This document shows positions 8,445-18,100 of a stretch of DNA of 64,000 nucleotides, in pieces. The stretch spans positions 62,001 through 126,000 of the forward strand of contig CAJOKE010000015.1 of the NCBI GenBank assembly GCA_905235225.1, in the 5' to 3' direction. Source of the DNA: Paludibacteraceae bacterium. Lineage in GTDB: Bacteria; Bacteroidota; Bacteroidia; Bacteroidales; Paludibacteraceae. Both the position numbers and the translations under genes were made by a program. The notes beneath the pieces are model-generated. The model had not been told where the DNA came from. It did no database searches and saw only the letters and a list, made by a program, of their open reading frames with translations. The first letter of the stretch is position 1; each line of letters starts with the position of its first letter.

Positions 8445-10355
8445 ATGGATAAAAATACTTGGATCGGATTCTTACTTATCGCCGCGATTATCGTAGGCTT
8501 TACTATGCTCAGCCGCCCGTCAAAAGAGCAAATCGCTGAGCAACAACGTATCAATGACAGTATCGCTCTCGCCCGTCAAATGGAATATGAGGCACAGCAA
8601 CTCAGTGCCGCCATAGCACAGCAACAGGAAGAGCAGAACGCTTCGGACAACACCCCGACGGATTTACAGAAATCCATCGAAACCACGTTCGGGGCTTTTG
8701 CACCAGCTGCCAAAGGCGAAAGCCAAATGACTGTCCTCGAAAACGACAAAGTCCGCCTGTACATTGACAGCAAAGGCGGAAGAATTGCCCGCGCGGAACT
8801 CAAGCAATACAAAGCATACGGCGATTCCATCAACGACTTGTGCCTTTTCCGCGGTGACGAATCAGAATTAGCGTTCACCCTTATTACTGCCAACAACCGT
8901 ATTATATCCACCAAGAATCTATATTTCACGCCGGTCGAACGTGACTCTAACCATGTCGTTATGCGCCTGCTCACCGACCTCGAAGACGCATGGATCGATT
9001 TCGAATACCAACTGCCGGACGATGAGTATATGGCTTCGTTCACGATCAAGCCGCACAACACACACAATGTGCTTGCACAAAACGTAAACTCTATCGAAAT
9101 GCAGTGGCGACAACTCATCCCGCAACAGGAGCGCGGACGCAAATTCGAGGAACGCTATGCACAGTTGCAGTACATGTTAGTCGGCGGTGAAATGGAAAAA
9201 TTGAGCGAGTCCAAAACTGCAACCAAACGCGAGAATGCACGCATCCGATGGATCGGATACAAAGACCAATTCTTCTCAACCGTTATGATTGCAGACGATG
9301 CGTTCACCACCACCGCAATGGAGTCCACTCCGCAGGCAGAGCAAACACGGTATATCAAAGAGTACAAAACAACAACCAACATTGCGTTCGATGTAAACGG
9401 ACACAAAGCAACGGCATTCCGTTACTATTTTGGTCCGAACCATTATAACACACTCAAAGCATACGATAAAGACAAAGACAAAGCGGACAAACTTTATCTC
9501 AAAGAGTTGGTTCCGCTCGGTTGGAAAATCGTGAGCTGGATCAACAAGATTTTAGTTATCCCCATGTTTGACCTCTTTACGAGTTGGGGACTTCATATCG
9601 GGTTGGTCATTTTGCTCATGACACTGGTCATCAAACTCATCATCCTTCCGTTCGTCTTTGCTTCCTATAAATCCAGTGCAAAAATGCGCGTACTCAAACC
9701 GCAACTGGACGAAATCAATGCCAAATATCCGCCTGAGAAAATGCAGGAACGCCAACAGGCGACTATGGCTCTGTATAATCGTGCCGGAGTCAGCCCCATG
9801 TCGGGATGTCTGCCGATGCTTTTCCAGTTCCCCGTACTGATGGCAATGTTCTGGTTCTTCCCGACCGCCATCGAACTGCGAGGACAGTCTTTCCTTTGGG
9901 CAGATGACCTGTCTGCGTATGACGCTATTCTAACATGGTCGACACCAATCCCGCTCTTTGGCACACACCTCAGCCTATTCTGCCTGCTTATGACAGCCGT
10001 TAACATAGTATATACCTACATCACCATGCAACAGCAAACTATGGACCCGAACATGAAATTCATGAAGTGGATGATGTACCTGATGCCGCTAATGTTCTTA
10101 TTTATCTTCAACGACTATGCAGCCGGGCTGAGTTACTACTACTTCCTGAGTCTTCTGATGACCATCATCCAAACCATGATCTTCCGCTTGTCCATTGATG
10201 ATAAGAAATTACTTGCGCAAATGGAAGCCAACGCTAAAAAGAAAGCCAACAATCCCAAAAAATCCGGCTTTATGGAGCGTCTGGAACGTATGCAACGTGA
10301 ACAACAACGAATAGCACGCGAGAACGCCAAAGCGCAAGCAAAAAAAATGAGATAG
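8445..10355 (+). CDS. yidC: membrane protein insertase YidC
   Basis: YidC inserts and folds inner-membrane proteins, alone or with SecYEG. The 636-residue product has the Gram-negative layout: N-terminal membrane anchor (residues ~5-22), a large periplasmic domain (~75-345) and the conserved five-helix insertase core (~360-590) with the segments LILPFVFASYKSSAKMRVL and SPMSGCLPMLFQFPVLMAMFW. The cytoplasmic tail is basic and rich in Lys, Gln and Arg, which fits ribosome contact. It begins 24 bases after the outer-membrane protein gene. Confidence 0.96.
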   Translation: MDKNTWIGFLLIAAIIVGFTMLSRPSKEQIAEQQRINDSIALARQMEYEAQQLSAAIAQQQEEQNASDNTPTDLQKSIETTFGAFAPAAKGESQMTVLENDKVRLYIDSKGGRIARAELKQYKAYGDSINDLCLFRGDESELAFTLITANNRIISTKNLYFTPVERDSNHVVMRLLTDLEDAWIDFEYQLPDDEYMASFTIKPHNTHNVLAQNVNSIEMQWRQLIPQQERGRKFEERYAQLQYMLVGGEMEKLSESKTATKRENARIRWIGYKDQFFSTVMIADDAFTTTAMESTPQAEQTRYIKEYKTTTNIAFDVNGHKATAFRYYFGPNHYNTLKAYDKDKDKADKLYLKELVPLGWKIVSWINKILVIPMFDLFTSWGLHIGLVILLMTLVIKLIILPFVFASYKSSAKMRVLKPQLDEINAKYPPEKMQERQQATMALYNRAGVSPMSGCLPMLFQFPVLMAMFWFFPTAIELRGQSFLWADDLSAYDAILTWSTPIPLFGTHLSLFCLLMTAVNIVYTYITMQQQTMDPNMKFMKWMMYLMPLMFLFIFNDYAAGLSYYYFLSLLMTIIQTMIFRLSIDDKKLLAQMEANAKKKANNPKKSGFMERLERMQREQQRIARENAKAQAKKMR

Positions 10356-10378
10356 AACAATTAGATTCTTTAGTTGAT

Positions 10379-11089
10379 ATGAGAATAATAATTATCGGTA
10401 CCGGAAATGTCGCCTGCAACCTTGAGGCGGCATTTCTTCGTAATAACATAAATGCTCAGATGGTGTATTCGCGCAGCGGATTGGAAGACATACCACAAAA
10501 TGCAGATGTCTATATCTATGCCGTACGCGATGAAGCACTGCAAACCGTTATTGACCAGGTACATGTCCACACACGGGCAATTCATGTCCACACATCCGGC
10601 TCAATGCCTATAAGCGTTTTCGGACCTGACAAGCCACACTGCGGCATACTCTACCCTTTTCAGTCATTTTCCAAGTCACATATCCTTGAGGATTTTACCA
10701 AAGTTCCCGTATTCATTGAAGCGAAAGGCATAGATGACGTGTCGGCTGTTTACACGTTAGCATTAAGTCTGACACCATTGGTATATGAAGCCAGCCAGTC
10801 CGACCGCGAGCGGTTGCATGTAGCAGGAGTGTTTGCTAACAATTTCACGAATTACATGTATTCGGTTGCCCAAGAACTGCTGAAAGGAACAAGCATTCCG
10901 TTTACAGCCCTTCTGCCGCTTATAGATGAGACTGCAGCCAAAGTACATACACTGTCCCCGAAGGACGCGCAGACGGGACCTGCCGTTCGAGATGACAAAA
11001 ACGTCATGAAGCACCAATTGGAACTTCTCCAAAACGAGAAGCACAAAGAACTATATAAATTGGTTTCGGAACTGATCAACGCATCTTAA
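10379..11089 (+). CDS. NAD(P)-binding Rossmann / DUF2520 oxidoreductase-like protein
   Basis: The N-terminus MRIIIIGTGNVACNLEAAF has the GxGxxA nucleotide-binding fingerprint. The C-terminal half (SDRERLHVAGVFANNFTNYM and KVHTLSPKDAQTGPAVRDD) matches the DUF2520 helical domain seen in ketopantoate-reductase-like and F420-oxidoreductase-like proteins. The 236-residue length is typical. Substrate is unknown. It is the last gene of the kdsB operon. Its final 14 bases overlap the convergent barrel gene on the other strand, leaving no room for an intergenic terminator. Confidence 0.85.
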   Translation: MRIIIIGTGNVACNLEAAFLRNNINAQMVYSRSGLEDIPQNADVYIYAVRDEALQTVIDQVHVHTRAIHVHTSGSMPISVFGPDKPHCGILYPFQSFSKSHILEDFTKVPVFIEAKGIDDVSAVYTLALSLTPLVYEASQSDRERLHVAGVFANNFTNYMYSVAQELLKGTSIPFTALLPLIDETAAKVHTLSPKDAQTGPAVRDDKNVMKHQLELLQNEKHKELYKLVSELINAS

Positions 11090-12119
11090 TCTCGTCACCG
11101 AGCGGACCGCACAGAATACATTTTTCCGTTGACTGGTACCCAAAGAAGAAGAACGACAAACGGATTCCGGCAAACAGATTACGGAAATGATAATCGGCAG
11201 CCTGAGCGGTCGATAGATGATGATTGAACTCGAACGTTGAGAAATCATACGGCGTTTCATCAGGAATCTTATAAACGCTTAATTTCGTATTAGGGCTGAT
11301 ATCCAACAAGCCACATTCCAAGAACGCGGAAAGGCGCAAACGATAATCCTTGGCGTTTTGTTTCTTGTATCCCTTCTTGCCGTAGTTTCCCATTGCCCAC
11401 TCATAGCCGATTTCAGCAGTCCCCATGAGATCAAACTTCAATTTGAGAGCTTCGCCATCACGACTCTCTTCCACATCCTTGCGGATTCCATGATTGTCCA
11501 TTTCCTCCCAAATTCCGATATAGCGGTCATAGGAAGCCGTCGTTGAAACATAGGTGTCTGTCCTTGTCCATCCAGCCACCTGCGCGCTGAACTTAAGTCC
11601 GGCAAGAAAATAGAAATTATAGAAATACATTCCCGCTAACACAGGAACCTGGACATAGATGTTACGGGAACGGTCATAACGGTCTGTAAAGTCATACTTT
11701 AGCCGGTATGGCACGCCCTCTGAATCCATAGCCGGATCAACAACCAAGGAATCATTATCAAAGCGGTTGCGTACATCCTGCCACCGAATCCCGACACCCG
11801 TCTGCAAAATCAAGCCACGCCCCGTATAACTGTAATCCAGACCGAATCCGGCAGTATATCCCCCGGGAGCAGTGTGCATTACCGGCATGTTGCCAAACAT
11901 TGCCGAATAGCCCCCATCCACATGCAAGCCTACCAAATGGTGAACACCGTCATAGGCCGTCGTACGCAAACCAGAGTGATTAACCCGTTTGCTTGATGCG
12001 GCACGCACTCTGTCCGTGTTAGACGAATAATCATTTCGGACGCGAGTCTGCGCAACTGACAGCAAAGGAAGAAGCAACAATAATGCAACAGCAGTAATAT
12101 GAGTTATTCTTAGTTTCAA
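11076..12119 (-). CDS. predicted outer-membrane beta-barrel protein, partner of the giant T9SS protein
   Basis: A signal peptide (hydrophobic core AVALLLLLPLLSVAQ) precedes 320 residues of alternating amphipathic segments rich in Tyr and Gly (GGYTAGFGLDYSYTGRGLILQ, AGMYFYNFYFLAGLKFSAQV), consistent with an outer-membrane barrel. The gene follows the giant secreted-protein gene by 9 bases, so the two are co-transcribed. In other Bacteroidota, T9SS adhesins are often paired with PorP/SprF barrels. This protein has that context and size, but I do not see enough to assign the PorP/SprF family. The C-terminus is unusual: after the aromatic strand FFFFGYQ it has a 17-residue tail with two Cys (CILC). 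Confidence 0.75.
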   Translation of the reverse strand: MKLRITHITAVALLLLLPLLSVAQTRVRNDYSSNTDRVRAASSKRVNHSGLRTTAYDGVHHLVGLHVDGGYSAMFGNMPVMHTAPGGYTAGFGLDYSYTGRGLILQTGVGIRWQDVRNRFDNDSLVVDPAMDSEGVPYRLKYDFTDRYDRSRNIYVQVPVLAGMYFYNFYFLAGLKFSAQVAGWTRTDTYVSTTASYDRYIGIWEEMDNHGIRKDVEESRDGEALKLKFDLMGTAEIGYEWAMGNYGKKGYKKQNAKDYRLRLSAFLECGLLDISPNTKLSVYKIPDETPYDFSTFEFNHHLSTAQAADYHFRNLFAGIRLSFFFFGYQSTEKCILCGPLGDEIKMR

Positions 12120-12128
12120 ATTCGCACT

Positions 12129-15100
12129 TTATTCTACAAGGACTTTGACAGTTCGCACTTCACCGTTCTCCTGATTAAGTTCAAACATATATATTCCCGA
12201 CAAAGCAGGCAGGCGGACTTCATATACATTATGCTCATCCGGTTCAAACCGACCAGACTGAATAAGAGAACCGAACGGATTAAACAATTTGAACTCTCCG
12301 CCGAACTGACTACACATGATATGCACTACAGGATTCGCCTTTACCACCATAGTCGGCACGACACTCACATACGGCTTCTGCGGGATTAACTTGTTATCCC
12401 GTTGCGCAGCAACAATCGAACAGGACATAACGCCAAGCGTATCACCTATGCGAGTCAGTTCAACACTGTATTCGGCTCCGACCTCCAAATAATCAGGAGC
12501 AAAGAGATACGGTTTAGTCTCACCCGCCAACTGTTTACCGTCTTTATACCACTGATATGAAGAGAAAGAATATCCACCATTATATTCGGCAGACAAAATG
12601 CCGATGGCATCCGCCCAATGCTGTTCAAGTAACCAAGACGGGTAGTTGACTGTGAAGTGGAAATCCGTGCGCTGCAGTTCCCGGTCATCACATGTACCAT
12701 TATCAAAGTAAATAACAGCGGAGTAGTAATTCGGACGGACATAATCTTCGTCTGTAACCGGCAGTTCCATCTCAACCATGTTCCCGACAACCGGTAAGAC
12801 AACCGTATCTTCAGGATAACCACATGCTTTAGCCAAAGAGTCATAGACGATACTAACCTGACGCGGTTGGAATCCGCTTTCCGTGTCAAAGGCAAAGACC
12901 AGATCGTATGCCCCGTTATCCGCACAGACGATTGCAGGATCAATCGTGAAACGCGTCGGCGGAACTACTGCCAAATGAACGACTGCAAAGCTGTCACAGC
13001 CGAAACTATTAGTCAACGTATCACGGTAAATACCCGAAGTAGTGAATATTTTATCATTGAGGGCATATGACTCGCCGGTACATATGGTGTCACGCCACTC
13101 TTCTGTCAAAATCGGACGAACATTAAGATATAACTTGAAGACCGAATCACACTCCAGCTGCGTATCATAACGTGTCAAGAGGAACGTGTCAGAAGGCAAT
13201 GTATCCGGCAGATGCGTCTGCAACCATGCAGACAAGTCATGTCCTTCCCATTCGAATCGCTCCGTGTTGCCGCAAATGGTATCATAGCGAACACTGTCGT
13301 ATGCCTGATTAACATAGAGCGTGAGATAATATATCGAATCACAACTGCCATTCAACGTTGCATAACTATCCTTGGTGTGAAGCACAGTCGCCGTGTCACT
13401 ATACAAAATCTGTCCACGCCACTCCAACGTGTCATTCGAGCATATGGTAGCAGTATCATAGAAACGGTATGACGGTTTAACATAGTAGCGCAATGTATAT
13501 GTGGAATCACAATGACAAGGAGCCGTTGTGTGCAGTGAGTCATATATGGTAATCCAACCAACAGTATCCGTCGGCAGATAATCAAAATGTTCGCCTTTCT
13601 CACCCCTCAAGGCAGCCGTATGCGGTGTAGTCTCACCGGGGGAAACCCAAATCAAAGTGTCATAGCGGCAGATTGAATCACTCTCTATTGTCTCAACATT
13701 ATAGTGATAGAAATTATAGAATGTCGGTTTGAAAATAAGCACGGAATCGCACTCCGACCCTGTTTTGTACTTGACCTCAATGTCGCCTTTGTTCTCCTCA
13801 TAGAAAATCTTCTGAAGTTCCCATTCAATGGTATCATTCTTACACATGTTCCGTCCAAAGTAATGCTTTGCACCGGGTTGTATAGTCAGATTAAGGACAT
13901 AGACAGAGTCAATATGATAAGGTCCGGCAAAAAGTGAATCATAATAAACGTCCGTGACCAACGTATTGATATTCTTGAACTTATCGGCATTCGGAGATTC
14001 AGGACGCCAGCTCCAGTCGTTGTTGGAACAAAGCAACGTATCAAAAGTAAACCTGTAAGACGGATGAATATACACGGAATCCCAAACGATTGAGTCACAA
14101 CCGGTAAGGACGGACTGCAACGTATCAATGAAGAAGAACCGATGTATCTCGCTACGGTTTGCATCACTATAATCCACAGAAGCCGAAGGAACAAGGTCTT
14201 CGCGTGTCACACGGTCTTTATTATTATAGCGGAATGTTCCGCCATGACCACCGAAATACCAATTCGTATTATTGTCACCAATATGGGGTTTGAGCCATGT
14301 CGTGTCATAGACAGAGATGTGAATGGTCACATAATTGATACTATCACAACCATGATTCCAAGTTCCCGTTTGTTCAGCAACAGAATCATAGAACTGCAGA
14401 TTTGCAGTCCGCGGCAGATATAAGACGGAGTCATACGGTGTCAAATTAGACGGTTTGTCTATAGGATGTGCCGCCTCGTCATAATCAAAGCCGACAAACA
14501 AGCGGTGTTGCCACAATAAGGTTTCGTTGGAACACATCGATGCTTCAAACTTGACTTTATCATAATTATACCGCTCGGTAAAGGTCGGATTAACGGTCAA
14601 TGTCAGTTCCCAAATGGAGTCACAATGAACAGGCTCATACAGTTTCGTACCGGGATTATAGAAAACGGTATCCGTAACCATGCTATCGCGAATGAGATAA
14701 GTGCCGTATTCCTTAGAAATTGTCCTAATAAAGTTATTCGCAGAAATCGGAGTGGCAATTCCGCCTTTAACAATATATAACTCGCCCCGTTGTCCCGGAT
14801 GACCAAGCCATTCGAATTCATCGCCTTGGCAAACTTCATTTGTAGCGGTAGCATACTTCGTCGGGAAGCCTGTCAACTGCAAGTTATAGATAGAGTCGAA
14901 GCCCATCGAGGTCTTCAAGGAATCATAGTACCATTTCGTTTCCCCCGCAGCCGGTACATCGTTGATAACAATAGTCTTAGTATTACCGGAATTTTTGTCC
15001 GTCATTGTCCACGTGTAGGAACAATTCTCACAAACGGGAGCGTAGGCAGTGTCACGGAAGACCTCCCCGACTTTAATGCACCATGTAACAATCGAGTCGC

Positions 15101-18100
15101 AAGAGCGATGCGTGCCGACAACATGCCCCAAGGCGTCAACTGATGTATGATGCCGGGTGTGCGTGTAGCAGTCGGTGCCGGGAACAACAATTTTCTCAGA
15201 ATAAGTAATACCGGACGGAACAACTGCTTTAGGTCCTCCGACAAACAGAGTATCATCCCACAACCAGTATCCTTCACTGGACAATTGGTAATTATACTTA
15301 TTATGGTATGTGGGGATAATTGTCAACGAAATAGAAGTAATAGAGTCACAGCCATTGTCCTGACACTTCGGACAAGTTTTTGTTTTCAGCGAGTCAATGA
15401 GCGTAAATGTTCCCGCCGTTTTAAGAGGAATAGCGTTCGTTTTTACCTTTTGCTTTTCGTTCGTCTTCGTATTAATCATCCAAATGTCACGCGCAGGTTC
15501 ATCTGTACGCGGGTGGTTGAGCCACGTATAGAAAGCATCGTCTGCATTGACCTGACAAGTAGTATCCGGTTGATCACGAAGGTCGGCATATACAGGACGG
15601 ACATAAACATAATGTGTAACCCCGCTGTCACAACCGCATTGGGACGGAACGGTCTTAGAGAGAGTGTACATATTCTCCCCACCCGGCACATAATCCCACT
15701 TTTTACTTTCGCCGAAGAAGGTATATGTCTGTGTCTCACAAATGAACGTATCAACGGTGGTCACAAAGGTTTTGAGCAAGCGGATTTTCAATGTCCGTGT
15801 TGAATCACAACCATATTTAGTCAAGCCTTTGAAAACCTGTTCATAGCACTTAGTACCTTTACAATCATCGTTCAGATAATCGGAATTCTTTAATTCCATG
15901 GAATTAGGGACTCCGCGTTTATCCCCCTTATATTCTTCTCCGTAAAAGTAGTAAGATGTTCCTTCCCACTTATATTCCAACATTTTATTGCGGCATAGGT
16001 CAAAGGAGTCTTTGAAATGCTTTTCGGGTGAAACGATAAGTGTCAGGCGACAAATGGAGTCACAGGCACTTTTTGAGTCTTTGCCGCACTCGGTACAAGT
16101 TAGTGTTTTCAGAGAGTCTATATAAATGAATGTTCCCGCTGTTTGCGTAGAAATATTCGAAGCATTGACTCTTTTCCGCTCAATAACAGACCACACCTGA
16201 TGATTGAAGTGATTATCCCACTCGAAATGGTCAGACGGAGTTTTTGCGATACACGTTGTCTTGGTTTCTTTGATTTCAGTATCGTGACTTCCGTCCTTTA
16301 CGTAAGCGGGATGCACAAACAATCTTAAGGTTAGCGTGTATTCGCATTGTTTAACGTTATCAATGCGGACATCCACCTGGTGTGTTTCATCAGGCTGTTG
16401 TCCCAACGGCAAATCCCAACCGACATAATCCTTTCTGTCTTTCGCCATAAAAGCGACATGTCGGTAGGTTTCATTTTGGCAAATATGCACGGTGTCAATT
16501 ACCGGTTTACTATCCACTTTGCGCAAATGCAGCAGGTTTATTTCCTTCGGGCATTTGCCATCCGAACACTCAGGACAGGGGTTATACCAAACTGTATCCG
16601 CAAAGTAGCCAACCCCCATATGCGCCCCGACGTTAAACGCCTCGTCCGTTTGCGTAATTTTCTTGATAACAGTGCCATCCGCTCTTTTCCACTCGTCATA
16701 TGTTTCCGTGGCATCCGTGCCAACGCACCATGCCAATGTTTGCGGTTTGTCAGTCGGATAATACAACAGCGGCATAATGGTCAGATGCAGGTCAAACGTA
16801 TCCGGGCAACCATTATATTTACAACCATGATCCAGATATAATTTCAGGTCATCATTACCGCAGGTACGAGTCAAGCGTGCATTTCGGTAGATACTATCAT
16901 ACGGCTGCATTTTATTTTCCCGAGCAAGGGTCAGAAGTTCCGTCTGGGAAAGGGTTTTGAATTTTGTCCCGAAGAAGCGGTCGGAATAATTACCGTCCTT
17001 AATAATCATGGTCTTTAATCCGGATTCGCAGACAGTAGTATCAAGGCGGTGGTAAACGGTATCACAGCCATAGAGTTTAAGGGTAACGATTGAGTCACAG
17101 CCATTCATGGACATATACCTGCGTGTCCATGTGTTATCCCCTTTCTTAAAAGCAACTGTTTTGGTATCACTGCCTTTGTAATTGAACCGGAAAGTTGTTT
17201 CTTCATTCAGCCCCGAACCGACCATGCGGTCGCTATGCTTAAAGAAATGGACAGTATCGGTCTCACAGACAATGCGCCATGTGGTATCATTATACTGCCG
17301 TTGCACACGAACCATCGTACGCAGTGTATCCGCGTCATCGGGGAGGTCAGTACAAATAAGATGTTTTTTGTACTTTTCCATATCCACAGCATAGTATGTG
17401 AAGGGGTCACGCTTATCGGGCGACAGATTCTTTTGCGGATCTACGATAAACTGATAAGAATAATTATGTTTAATCGAACCGTTGGCAGTACTTTTGAACT
17501 CTTTGATTGCGGGTTCTATTTTTTTACCTGTGCGGTCGCACTTATAAATTTTCCAGATAACCTCATCCGTTTTATTTTGCTCTGCAAGCTGGCCGAAGAA
17601 GTTCACAACCGTACTATCGCAGACATAAGCAGTATCAATCCGCTGCTGGTCAATAGGAAAATCTATCGGTTGGCGTTGATACCATCCTTTATTATCCATA
17701 TATGGCAGCGTGTATGACTTTGAAGACATAAGCTGCTCGTTATTGGTGATAAACAAAGAGTCCAAATACTTTGGCGGGTCGAAGCCGAGGGTATATTGGT
17801 AAGCACGTGCCGCAGAGGTCATCCCATGTACAAATCCGGTGAAGCCGCTGCCGGTAGAAGACAGATGATGTTTACCATGTGCAACTATTTCCACGTTAGC
17901 GAAAACTTTGTTAGCATTGCCAGCGATATTGCTATAGGAAGCAGCAGGAATAGTTGTATTATCCAATTTGATTTTCCCGATATCGGCTTTGTCCGTAACG
18001 ACCTGCACATAGAATTTCTGTTTGTCGTCCGCAGACTGGTTTTCTATCGGGGCGGTGTAGAAGCTCATCTCTTTTGTTCGATGAGACCACGGCACAACGA

